Origin: JAKEGK01 sp036507695
GTDB taxonomy: Bacteria; Pseudomonadota; Gammaproteobacteria; SZUA-152
Assembly (NCBI GenBank): GCA_036507695.1
Contig: DATCIR010000350.1
Coordinates: 1 to 7,907 of the forward strand
Reading direction: 5' to 3'
Length of the DNA stretch: 7,907 nt
The position numbers were made by a program, and so were the translations under genes. Position 1 is the stretch's first letter. Every line of letters starts with the position of its first letter. Below the pieces are notes generated by a model, which saw only the letters and a list, made by a program, of their open reading frames with translations, was not told where the DNA came from and ran no database searches. Shown one piece after another: positions 1 through 6,535 of the stretch.

Positions 1-210
1 CATTAAATATTCCAGCAATAAATCATCAGGACTCTGCAACAGCAATTCAAAGGCCGAACGTTGCGGCGCCGTCAGCGTATCAAATTGCCGGCGGAAAAAA
101 TCCTGTAGTAGACTATCGAGTTCCAGCATGCCGCGGCGGCACTGCCAGTATAGACGGGACTTTTGCTGACCGAGTTGACAGCGTTGTTGTTCAGTATTTT
201 CAGTGTGCAT
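1..210 (-). CDS. sdhE: FAD assembly factor SdhE (succinate dehydrogenase assembly factor 2), partial: 3' end beyond the window
   Basis: Small cytoplasmic protein that promotes covalent attachment of FAD to the flavoprotein subunit of succinate dehydrogenase. Seventy codons are visible from the ATG at 210, and the frame is still open at base 1. The signature is Arg-Leu-Tyr-Trp-Gln-Cys-Arg-Arg-Gly-Met-Leu-Glu-Leu-Asp at residues 19-32. It contains the family's conserved RGxxE motif (Arg26, Gly27, Glu30), which is needed for flavinylation in characterised homologues. The visible part ends in a Leu-x-x-Leu-Met-like helix matching the E. coli protein, so about 15-25 residues are probably missing. 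The N-terminus is about 11 residues longer than in E. coli. It starts 16 bases after the sdhB stop and is almost certainly co-transcribed, placing the maturation factor beside its client SdhA. The ribosome site is weak (a GAAG-like stretch). Identification is firm; the exact start is less so. Confidence 0.9.
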   Translation of the reverse strand, partial: MHTENTEQQRCQLGQQKSRLYWQCRRGMLELDSLLQDFFRRQFDTLTAPQRSAFELLLQSPDDLLLEYLM

Positions 211-226
211 CCAAGTACGCGCTTCA

Positions 227-925
227 CTACAGCTGGGTTTTTAACATCAGCTTGCGGATATTGCCGATGGCTTTGGTGGGATTGAGCCCCTTGGGGCACA
301 CATCCACGCAACTCATAATGGTGTGACAACGAAACAGGCTATAGGCGCCGGCCAAATCCTGAAGCCGCTCCGCCGTCGCCTGGTCACGGCTGTCGGCCAG
401 AAACCGCCAGGCCTGCAGCAAGGCGGCCGGGCCCCTGAATTTATCCGGGTTCCACCAGAACGAAGGACAGGCGGTGGAGCAACAGGCGCATAGAATACAT
501 TCGTACAAGCCATCCAGCTGGTCACGCTGTTGCGGGGTCTGCGCATATTCGATTTCCGGTTCCGGGTCGTGCACGGTGAGATAGGGTTTCACCGCGCGGT
601 ATTGCTGGTAAAACTGGGTCATGTCCACAACCAGGTCGCGGATCACCGGCAGTCCCGGCAGCGGGCGGATTTCCACCGGTTCTTTCAGACTTTTGAGCGG
701 TGTAATACACGCCAGCCCGTTGCGGCCGTTGATATTCAGCGCATCCGAACCACACACGCCTTCGCCGCAGGAGCGCCGGAAACTGAGTGAATCATCCAGG
801 CTGGCTTTGATTTTCAACAGGGCATCGAGCAGCATCATGCCGGGCTCGATCTCGGGCAATGCATACTGCTGCATATATGGCTTGCTGTCTTGATCCGGGT
901 TGTAGCGGTAAATCAGGAATTGCAT
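227..925 (-). CDS. sdhB: Succinate dehydrogenase iron-sulfur subunit SdhB
   Basis: Electron-transfer subunit of respiratory complex II, carrying electrons from the SdhA flavin to ubiquinone at the inner membrane. The 232-residue length is normal. The N-terminal ferredoxin-like domain has the [2Fe-2S] ligands Cys53, Cys58 and Cys73, with Asp61 where some homologues have Cys; E. coli SdhB also has Asp there. Position 54 is Gly where E. coli has Arg. The C-terminal domain has Cys143, Cys146, Cys149 and Cys153 (CxxCxxCxxxCP) and Cys200, Cys206 and Cys210. In the family these bind the [4Fe-4S] and [3Fe-4S] clusters, so all three clusters can form. Trp157-Trp158 lies in the region that contacts ubiquinone. 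The start is supported by a good ribosome site, AAAAGG at 940-935, nine bases upstream. The gene follows sdhA after 47 bases and precedes sdhE. Confidence 0.98.
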   Translation of the reverse strand: MQFLIYRYNPDQDSKPYMQQYALPEIEPGMMLLDALLKIKASLDDSLSFRRSCGEGVCGSDALNINGRNGLACITPLKSLKEPVEIRPLPGLPVIRDLVVDMTQFYQQYRAVKPYLTVHDPEPEIEYAQTPQQRDQLDGLYECILCACCSTACPSFWWNPDKFRGPAALLQAWRFLADSRDQATAERLQDLAGAYSLFRCHTIMSCVDVCPKGLNPTKAIGNIRKLMLKTQL

Positions 926-972
926 GGTGTTTTACCTTTTGCCGTTACCATTTACTGAGGGCCACCTTACGC

Positions 973-2736
973 TTAATAAACCCGCTTCTGCGGCGGAAAC
1001 GAATCGACGCTTAGCGGTTTGGTGCGCACCGGTTTGTAATCCAGTTTATAACCTGTCTTGAAATACAAGGTATGCTTCATCCAATGCACGTCGTCACGCT
1101 CCGGAAAATCCACCCGCGAATGCGCACCCCGGCTCTCCTGGCGTGCTGCGGCGCTGATGACGGTCGCCAGAGCAAGGTCCACCATGTTTTCCAGTTCCAT
1201 GGCTTCGATACGCGCGGTATTGAATATTTTGCTGTGATCTTTGATGCGCGCATCCCGCAAGCGTTGTTCGAGCGCCTTGATCTTCGCCACGCCATCCTGC
1301 AGCACCTCCGCGCTGCGAAATACGCCGCAATGGTTTTCCATTTCCCGTTGCAATTCCATACGCAGGTTGTCAACGGACTCGCCCGCACCGGTCTGGTCCC
1401 AGCGCGCCAGGCGCTGCAGGGCCCGGTCCACGCTGTCCGCCTGCAGGGGACGGTGATAGTGATTCTCTTGTAAATAGCCGATGATGTGATTTCCGGCGGC
1501 GCGGCCGAACACCACAATGTCCAGCAGGGAATTGCCGCCCAAGCGGTTCGCGCCGTGCACGGATACGCAGGCGCATTCGCCCGCCGCATACAGTCCGGGC
1601 ACCGGTTCTTCCACCATTTGCCCCAGGGGCGCGACCACCTGGCCGAAACGGTTGGTGGGTATACCGCCCATGGTGTAATGCGCCGTCGGAAAAACCGGTA
1701 TTGGCGTGTCGACCGGATCAACATGCACAAAGGTGATGGCCGTATCGCGGATACCGGGCAAACGCTTATGAATAACATCGGCGCCCAGGTGATCGAGCTT
1801 CAATAGCACATGATCACCCTTCGGTCCGCACCCCCGTCCTTCCCGGACTTCAATGGCAATAGCGCGGCTTACCACATCCCGGCTCGCCAGATCCTTGGCG
1901 TGCGGCGCATAGCGTTCCATGAAGCGTTCACCGTCCTTGTTAATCAGATAACCGCCTTCACCGCGCACGCCTTCGGTGATCAACATGCCTTTTCCGGCGA
2001 TACCGGTGGGATGAAACTGAAAGAATTCCATGTCCTGCACCGGAATGCCGGCGCGCAATGCCATCGCCATGCCATCCCCGGTATTAATCCGGGCATTGGT
2101 ATTGGTGCGGAACAACTGCCCCACGCCACCGGTGGCCAGTAACGTGGTCTTGGCCTCAATCACCAACGGCTCACCGGTTTCGATGTCAAGAATCAAAGCT
2201 CCCAACACATAACCGTCATTGTCCTTTAACAGGTCAACGGCAAAGTATTCGTCGAAGAAATGGGTTTTGGCGCGAATATTTTGTTGATACAAGGCATGCA
2301 AAATCGCATGCCCGGTGCGGTCCGCGGCTGCGCAGGTGCGCGCCGCCTGATCGCCGCCAAAGTTCTGACTTTGTCCGCCAAAGGGACGCTGATAAATTTT
2401 GCCGTTATCAAGGCGCGAAAACGGCACACCCGAGTGTTCCAGCTCGATCACGCAGTGCGACGCCGCCCGGCACATGTATTCAATCGCGTCCTGGTCACCC
2501 AGATAGTCGCTGCCTTTCACGGTATCGTACATGTGCCAGTGCCAGTTATCCGGCAGCACATTGGCCAGGGCCGCGTTCATGCCGCCTTGCGCCGCCACGG
2601 TATGCGAGCGGGTGGGAAATACCTTGGACACCACGGCCACCGTGGCCTCGGCGCGGGATAATTGCAGTGCCGCGCGTAATCCGCCGCCACCCGCGCCAAT
2701 CACCAGAGCATCAAATTTTCGTTTCGCGATTGCCAT
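973..2736 (-). CDS. sdhA: Succinate dehydrogenase flavoprotein subunit SdhA
   Basis: Catalytic subunit of complex II: oxidises succinate to fumarate on the cytoplasmic face and passes electrons to SdhB. The 587 residues match the E. coli length closely. The N-terminus has a Rossmann dinucleotide site (Gly14-Ala-Gly-Gly-Gly-Gly19). It is followed by Ser-His-Thr-Val-Ala-Ala-Gln-Gly-Gly, in which His45 is the residue that carries covalent FAD. Catalytic and substrate residues are present: His242 and Thr244 (HPTG), Glu255, Arg286, His353 (HYTMGG) and Arg398 (GANRLGGNS). The C-terminus has the usual W-x-K-H-T-L and Tyr/Lys-rich tail. It is identified as SdhA rather than fumarate reductase by the overall sequence and by its sdhCD neighbours. 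Unusually, about 300 non-coding bases lie between sdhD and its ATG. The ribosome site is weak (GAG close to the ATG), so translation may depend on transcript context or on a promoter inside the gap; I see no convincing one. Confidence 0.98.
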   Translation of the reverse strand: MAIAKRKFDALVIGAGGGGLRAALQLSRAEATVAVVSKVFPTRSHTVAAQGGMNAALANVLPDNWHWHMYDTVKGSDYLGDQDAIEYMCRAASHCVIELEHSGVPFSRLDNGKIYQRPFGGQSQNFGGDQAARTCAAADRTGHAILHALYQQNIRAKTHFFDEYFAVDLLKDNDGYVLGALILDIETGEPLVIEAKTTLLATGGVGQLFRTNTNARINTGDGMAMALRAGIPVQDMEFFQFHPTGIAGKGMLITEGVRGEGGYLINKDGERFMERYAPHAKDLASRDVVSRAIAIEVREGRGCGPKGDHVLLKLDHLGADVIHKRLPGIRDTAITFVHVDPVDTPIPVFPTAHYTMGGIPTNRFGQVVAPLGQMVEEPVPGLYAAGECACVSVHGANRLGGNSLLDIVVFGRAAGNHIIGYLQENHYHRPLQADSVDRALQRLARWDQTGAGESVDNLRMELQREMENHCGVFRSAEVLQDGVAKIKALEQRLRDARIKDHSKIFNTARIEAMELENMVDLALATVISAAARQESRGAHSRVDFPERDDVHWMKHTLYFKTGYKLDYKPVRTKPLSVDSFPPQKRVY

Positions 2737-2790
2737 TAACTCGATTTACCCGTCTGTAAAACCTGTAGCCGATCCAACACCTGAAAAACG

Positions 2791-2940
2791 TCACCGCAAA
2801 GGCGCGAAGAATGCAAAATATTACAATGCTTGCGAAAGCGTCAGCGGCAAGATGATTCCTCGCTTTAGTAACAAACCGGTTATTACAAATCACCCGGTGC
2901 TCTTTGAACTATTGCGTCTCTGCTTTGTGTTCGCCGTTAA
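2791..2940. repeat. Degenerate intergenic element with related inverted ends, in the sdhD-sdhA gap
   Basis: The plus strand at 2791-2820 begins TCACCGCAAAGGCGCGAAG and continues A-rich. The reverse complement of 2911-2940 begins TTAACGGCGAACACAAAGC and continues GAGACGCAA. Allowing gaps, the two 30-base ends are loosely related in inverted orientation. Both have the ACCGCAAAG/GACGCAAAG style of short intergenic repeats that I recall as common in environmental proteobacterial genomes. The roughly 90 bases between them contain smaller inverted repeats, such as AAAGCG at 2835-2840 with CGCTTT at 2861-2866. No transposase or convincing ORF is present, so this could be a decayed miniature element that inserted between sdhD and sdhA. 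The alignment of the ends is imperfect, no target duplication is evident, and the family is recalled rather than searched. Confidence 0.4.
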
Positions 2941-2966
2941 GTTACCCGCTGATTGCCTGGGAGTGC

Positions 2967-3033
2967 CGCATTCAATAATTGAGTGTGCTAATCGCATTCG
3001 TTAGCCGTATACGTGCGCGAGGTCAACGCGCAC
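2967..3033 (-). other. Cluster of three adjacent inverted repeats just downstream of sdhD
   Basis: Three potential hairpins follow the sdhD stop codon in the direction of transcription. The first has a perfect 7-bp stem, GTGCGCG at 3013-3019 with CGCGCAC at 3027-3033, and a 7-base loop. The second pairs GCTAA at 2987-2991 with TTAGC at 3001-3005; two inner C-G pairs can add to it if one base is bulged. The third is a near-palindrome, CATTCAAT at 2969-2976 with ATTGAGTG at 2978-2985, with one G-T pair. None is followed by a run of T on the minus strand, so they do not look like ordinary intrinsic terminators. They could be RNA-processing or 3'-stabilising structures separating the membrane-anchor half from the catalytic half of the operon, or, for the third, a protein-binding site. 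The role is inferred; the repeats are seen directly. Confidence 0.4.
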
Positions 3034-3039
3034 ACCCCT

Positions 3040-3384
3040 TCAACGTATGACAACCGTCAATAAGACTTTAAAAGCCCACAATCCCATCGCGATCAACACC
3101 AATGCCAGAACCGCCAGTTTCACCAGGCGCAAACCGGGCGCTTTCACATAGTCAAGAATAATATCCCGGGCGCCCACCCAGGCATGAAATAACAACGCCA
3201 GAATAAATAAACCAACGGCGATATTATTAAAGGGATCGCGCAGCCACGTCACCCATGGCTCGAAACCGCTGGCGCCACGGCTGGCGAAACCGGCTCCCGC
3301 GTATAGGGTAAAAACCAGGATGTATACCGCACTCAGGCGTTGAATGGTCCAGGCGCGCAACCCCGAAGCGACTTGTTCTGTCAT
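3040..3384 (-). CDS. sdhD: Succinate dehydrogenase membrane anchor subunit SdhD
   Basis: One of two inner-membrane subunits that anchor SdhA-SdhB, hold haem b and form the ubiquinone site. It has 114 residues with three predicted membrane helices, near residues 12-33, 52-73 and 86-110. The family motif is Phe-His-Ala-Trp-Val-Gly followed by Asp-Tyr-Val-Lys: His67 corresponds to the haem ligand His71 of E. coli SdhD. Asp78-Tyr79 correspond to Asp82-Tyr83, where the tyrosine contacts quinone; the 12-residue spacing is conserved. The ATG overlaps the sdhC stop (ATGA), indicating translational coupling, which suits two subunits needed in equal amounts. The stop is TGA, and a strong inverted repeat begins 7 bases beyond it. 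Confidence 0.95.
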   Translation of the reverse strand: MTEQVASGLRAWTIQRLSAVYILVFTLYAGAGFASRGASGFEPWVTWLRDPFNNIAVGLFILALLFHAWVGARDIILDYVKAPGLRLVKLAVLALVLIAMGLWAFKVLLTVVIR

Positions 3385-3761
3385 CGCATCACACCCAGCA
3401 GCAGGATCGTCAGCAGTAACGCCAGACCGTAGACCAACCAGGCGCTGATGCGCGCTGCAGACCTGGATACGCCCACATCGATATCAATCAACAAAATCCG
3501 CATCCCCGAAAATAAATGATGCAGGAAAGACCATACCAGCAGCACCAGTATGCCTTGCGCCAGCGGATGATTCAGCGCCGCCTTGACCGATGCGTATTCG
3601 GCGGCACTTGAAATGGACAGCTGGAACGCATAAATAACGAAAGGAATCGCGATGACCATGAGCAAACCTGCAATGCGGTGCCCAATCGATACCACGGCGG
3701 TTATGGGCATGCTGATTTTGAGCAGATTCAGGTATTTGGGGCGATTTTTATTTTTATCCAT
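3381..3761 (-). CDS. sdhC: Succinate dehydrogenase cytochrome b556 subunit SdhC
   Basis: Membrane anchor subunit of complex II and first gene of the operon. From the ATG at 3761 it has 126 residues, close to E. coli SdhC. An in-frame TTG three codons upstream (3770) is possible, but the ATG gives the usual short charged N-terminus before Arg-Pro. The conserved N-terminal block, Pro-Ile-Thr-Ala-Val-Val-Ser-Ile-Gly-His-Arg-Ile-Ala-Gly, places Ser25 and Arg29 at the positions that bind ubiquinone in E. coli (Ser27, Arg31). His82 in His-His-Leu-Phe-Ser-Gly-Met-Arg matches the haem ligand His84. Three membrane helices are expected near residues 30-50, 67-90 and 105-125. No clear ribosome site lies ahead of either start. 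The gene diverges from ygfZ across about 106 bases and overlaps sdhD by 4 bases. Confidence 0.95.
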   Translation of the reverse strand: MDKNKNRPKYLNLLKISMPITAVVSIGHRIAGLLMVIAIPFVIYAFQLSISSAAEYASVKAALNHPLAQGILVLLVWSFLHHLFSGMRILLIDIDVGVSRSAARISAWLVYGLALLLTILLLGVMR

Positions 3762-3796
3762 TGCTATCAAGTGTATAACATGTTTACCAAAGGTCC

Positions 3797-3828
3797 AGTA
3801 TACAGGCCAGGCGGATAATCGTTACAAT
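3797..3828. promoter_or_regulatory. Candidate overlapping divergent promoters for sdhC (minus) and ygfZ (plus)
   Basis: The only non-coding space between the two divergent genes must hold both promoters. On the plus strand, TATACA (3799-3804) and TACAAT (3823-3828), 18 bases apart, resemble a sigma-70 pair about 40 bases ahead of the ygfZ ATG. On the minus strand, TTGTAA (3827-3822) and TATACT (3802-3797), 19 bases apart, could serve sdhC with a leader of about 30 bases. The two pairs overlap almost exactly, each -10 lying on the other's -35. Matches are partial, and the 19-base spacer is long. No operator of a known regulator was recognised. Confidence 0.3.
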
Positions 3829-3867
3829 AATTTGTTTCGCGTAGCACAGACCCATTTTGGAACCGTT

Positions 3868-4944
3868 ATGACAAACACGCTCAAGTGGCACGATTTTTTA
3901 AAAACCCAGGGTGCTCAATTTAAAAACAACACGGTTGAGCATTTCGGAAACCTGGATGCGGAACGCAAGGCCGTCATTAGCCAGGATGTGTTGTGCGATC
4001 TGACCCATCTGGGATTTATTTCCGCTGCGGGTGATGACGCGCAGAAATTTTTACAAAACCAGTTAAGCAACGACATCAACCAGGTCAGCGAACAGCGCAG
4101 CCAGCTCAATGCCTATTGCACCGCCAAGGGACGGGCCTTGGCCTTGTTTCGCGTCTACCGGTTTCATGATAATTACTATTTACAACTTCCTGTTGAGCGC
4201 ATCGAAGCCGCATTAAAACGCCTGCGAATGTTTGTGCTGATGTCCAAGGTCAAGCTGCAGGATGCCACCGGCCAGTGGCTTGCGTTTGGATTAGCGGGAC
4301 CGACTGCAGCGCAACGCTTGCAAACCATCACGCCGTCTATTCCCAGCCAGGATGACGCCTGCAGCAGCACTGATAATCTGCTGATTACCAAAATTCGCGG
4401 CCGGCCAGCGCGCTACATTATTGCCGGTGACTACGACTCTATAACTACAGCCTGGAACACGTTAAAACACAATGCTGTTTTGTGCGGCAACCCTGCCTGG
4501 TCCTACCTGGATATTCAGGCCGGTGTTCCGCAAATCTATAACGAAAATGTTGAAGAATTCGTGCCGCAAATGCTGAACCTGCATAGCATCGATGGCATCA
4601 GTTTCCAGAAAGGTTGCTATCCGGGGCAGGAAGTGGTGGCGCGCATGCACTATCTGGGAAAACTCAAACGCCGTATGTACCTGGCGCATACCGCAAGTGA
4701 TCAGCCGCCCCGGGCCGGGGATTTGCTATTTAACGTGGACGATCAGTCCGAGCAAGGTATCGGGCGCGTGGTACAGGCCCAGGCCGCGCCCAACGGCGGT
4801 TATGATTTACTGGCCGTGCTGCAAATCGCCAATGCGCAAACCGGTCAGGTCCACCTTTTTAAACCGGATGGACCGGCGTTGAGCTTGCAGGAACTGCCCT
4901 ACACCGTGGCCCTGGAACGGGAAGACAAACCGGCCAAAATCTAA
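3868..4944 (+). CDS. ygfZ: Folate-binding protein YgfZ (GcvT-like, Fe-S cluster maturation/repair)
   Basis: Cytoplasmic tetrahydrofolate-binding protein related to the glycine-cleavage T protein. In E. coli it supports the activity of certain Fe-S enzymes such as the tRNA methylthiotransferase MiaB. The 358-residue product has the family signature Lys248-Gly-Cys-Tyr-Pro-Gly-Gln-Glu255, in which Cys250 is the essential, redox-sensitive cysteine. N-terminal to it are GcvT-type blocks, including a Leu-Gly-Phe-Ile-Ser-Ala-x-Gly-x-Asp-Ala stretch followed by Phe-Leu-Gln-Asn-Gln-Leu-Ser-Asn-Asp. The frame is open back to 3652, but that part overlaps sdhC on the opposite strand. The ATG at 3868 is preceded by GGAA at a suitable distance and gives a normal N-terminus. 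It is about 30 residues longer than E. coli YgfZ. It diverges from the sdh operon, whose SdhB carries three Fe-S clusters; a functional link to Sdh is inferred only from position. Confidence 0.93.
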   Translation: MTNTLKWHDFLKTQGAQFKNNTVEHFGNLDAERKAVISQDVLCDLTHLGFISAAGDDAQKFLQNQLSNDINQVSEQRSQLNAYCTAKGRALALFRVYRFHDNYYLQLPVERIEAALKRLRMFVLMSKVKLQDATGQWLAFGLAGPTAAQRLQTITPSIPSQDDACSSTDNLLITKIRGRPARYIIAGDYDSITTAWNTLKHNAVLCGNPAWSYLDIQAGVPQIYNENVEEFVPQMLNLHSIDGISFQKGCYPGQEVVARMHYLGKLKRRMYLAHTASDQPPRAGDLLFNVDDQSEQGIGRVVQAQAAPNGGYDLLAVLQIANAQTGQVHLFKPDGPALSLQELPYTVALEREDKPAKI

Positions 4945-4948
4945 ATAA

Positions 4949-4960
4949 CCGGAATCCCGG
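4949..4960. terminator. Weak candidate bidirectional terminator between convergent ygfZ and lysS
   Basis: The 24 bases between the two stop codons contain CCGG at 4949-4952 and CCGG at 4957-4960 with a 4-base loop, a short 4-bp GC stem. Read on the minus strand, after lysS, it is followed by TTATTTAGATTTT, a fair T-rich tract. On the plus strand the downstream bases are less T-rich. The stem is short, so termination could be weak or factor-dependent. Confidence 0.3.
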
Positions 4961-4968
4961 AACAATGT

Positions 4969-6501
4969 TTACGCGCCAGTGGCCGGACGCATATGCGGAA
5001 ACAACAATACATCCCGGATGGATGGCACATCGGCAAATAACATGACCAAGCGGTCGATCCCGATACCCTCGCCGGCGGTAGGCGGCATGCCATGCTCCAG
5101 CGCCACGATGTAGTCCGCGTCATAATGCATGGCTTCATCATTGCCCGCGTCTTTTTCCGCGACCTGTTTACGGAAACGCTCGGCTTGATCTTCCGGATCA
5201 TTCAATTCGGAAAAACCATTAGCGATTTCCCGGCCGCCGGCGAAAAATTCAAAGCGGTCGGTCACAAACGGATCCTGATCATTACGGCGCGCCAAAGGCG
5301 ACACTTCCGTGGGATACGCGGTGATAAACGTCGGATCTTTCAAACGCTGCTCCACGGTCTTTTCAAAAATTTCGATTTGCACCTTGCCCAGGCCGTAACT
5401 GTCCTTGAGCGGTATTCCCAGCTGCTGCGCGATCCGCCGCGCGCCCTTTTCATCCTGCAGCTGCTCCGCTTGAATATCCGGATTAAAATGCAAGATGGAA
5501 TCAAACACCGTCATGCGCGCGAAGGGTTTGCCGAAATCGTAGCTCTCACCCTGGTATGCCACCGTGGTTGAACCCCGAACTTCCCGCGCCAGGCCGCGCA
5601 TCATAGCTTCGGTCAAATCCATCAGGTCGCGGTAATCCGCATAGGCCTGATAAAATTCCACCATGGTGAATTCCGGATTATGCCGCGTGGACAACCCCTC
5701 ATTGCGGAAGTTGCGGTTGATTTCAAACACCCGCTCAAATCCACCCACTACCAGGCGTTTCAAATATAACTCCGGCGCCACCCGCAAATATAATTCCATA
5801 TCCAGGGTGTTGTGATAGGTTTTGAAGGGACGCGCGGTCGCGCCTCCGGGAATGGCGTGCATCATGGGTGTTTCCACTTCCATGAAACCGTGATCCAGCA
5901 AACTACGCCGCACATAGTCGATGACCCGCGAGCGAATACGAAAGGTATTGCGTGTTACATCGCTCATGATCAGGTCAACGTAACGTTGCCGGTACTTGGT
6001 TTCCTGATCGGCCAGCCCGTGATACTTCTCCGGCAGCGGCCGCAACGCCTTGGTGAGTAATTCGATTTCGTCCACGCGCACCGACAGTTCGCCGGTCTGG
6101 GTGCGGAAGACCGTGCCTTCCGCGCCCACGATGTCGCCGATGTCCCACTTTTTGAATTGATCGTTATAAAAACCTTCCGGCAAGCTATCGCGGGCAATAA
6201 ACAACTGGATTTGCCCGGACATATCCTGAATATGCACAAAGCTGTTTTTGCCCATGACGCGCCGCGTCATCATGCGGCCGGCCAATTTGACGCGCACCAG
6301 CTCCGCATCCAGTTGTTCGCTGGTGTAGCCGCCATACTTGGCGAGTATCTCACCCGCCAGTGTGTTGCGCCGGAACGTATTGGGATAGGCGTTACCGTTT
6401 TCACGCAACGCGGCCAGCTTCTCCCGCCGCTGCGCAATCAGTTTGTTGGTATCCTCGGCTTGCTGCTGGCCGGGCTGATTCTTGGTTTGGTCGTTTTCCA
6501 T
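4969..6501 (-). CDS. lysS: Lysyl-tRNA synthetase, class II
   Basis: Charges tRNA-Lys with lysine in the cytoplasm. The 510 residues match the bacterial class II enzyme. A polar Gln-rich start leads into the N-terminal anticodon-binding OB-fold domain (about residues 65-150, including Val-Lys-Leu-Ala-Gly-Arg and His-Ile-Gln-Asp-Met-Ser-Gly). The catalytic domain has motif 1 around 204-219 (Val-Glu-Thr-Pro-Met-Met), motif 2 around 260-282 (Phe-Arg-Asn-Glu-Gly-Leu-Ser with Arg266, then Arg-His-Asn-Pro-Glu-Phe-Thr) and motif 3 at 477-489 (Gly-Glu-Gly-Ile-Gly-Ile-Asp-Arg484). These motifs bind ATP and lysyl-adenylate. The Thr-Arg-His-Asn-Pro-Glu-Phe block and overall layout separate it from class I LysRS and from EpmA, which lacks the OB domain. 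It begins 34 bases after the prfB stop, as in the E. coli prfB-lysS operon, and has no strong ribosome site. Confidence 0.98.
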   Translation of the reverse strand: MENDQTKNQPGQQQAEDTNKLIAQRREKLAALRENGNAYPNTFRRNTLAGEILAKYGGYTSEQLDAELVRVKLAGRMMTRRVMGKNSFVHIQDMSGQIQLFIARDSLPEGFYNDQFKKWDIGDIVGAEGTVFRTQTGELSVRVDEIELLTKALRPLPEKYHGLADQETKYRQRYVDLIMSDVTRNTFRIRSRVIDYVRRSLLDHGFMEVETPMMHAIPGGATARPFKTYHNTLDMELYLRVAPELYLKRLVVGGFERVFEINRNFRNEGLSTRHNPEFTMVEFYQAYADYRDLMDLTEAMMRGLAREVRGSTTVAYQGESYDFGKPFARMTVFDSILHFNPDIQAEQLQDEKGARRIAQQLGIPLKDSYGLGKVQIEIFEKTVEQRLKDPTFITAYPTEVSPLARRNDQDPFVTDRFEFFAGGREIANGFSELNDPEDQAERFRKQVAEKDAGNDEAMHYDADYIVALEHGMPPTAGEGIGIDRLVMLFADVPSIRDVLLFPHMRPATGA

Positions 6502-6535
6502 TATGTGATTGTTTTGCCCGGTCGAGTTGAAGTTT

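Noticed and set aside
2711..2893. A 60-codon minus-strand frame between sdhD and sdhA, overlapping the sdhA start in another frame
   Set aside because: It lies mostly inside the repeat-like segment, has a biased, low-information composition, no recognisable family and no ribosome site. Its translation looks like a by-product of the repeat.
2531..3004. A 157-codon plus-strand frame crossing the sdhA start and the gap
   Set aside because: Half of it is antisense to conserved sdhA coding sequence, and the rest runs through the repeat. No domain is recognisable.
3762..3770. TTG start for sdhC three codons upstream of the ATG
   Set aside because: It adds only Met-Ile-Ala, has no better ribosome site than the ATG, and the ATG gives the usual SdhC N-terminus. 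It cannot be excluded fully.
3652..3867. N-terminal extension of ygfZ by 72 codons
   Set aside because: It would be antisense to sdhC and contain the whole promoter region. The GcvT/YgfZ similarity begins after the ATG at 3868, which has a usable ribosome site.
5092..5571. A 159-codon plus-strand frame antisense to lysS
   Set aside because: It is the shadow of a conserved synthetase gene, with no family resemblance and no promoter or ribosome site.
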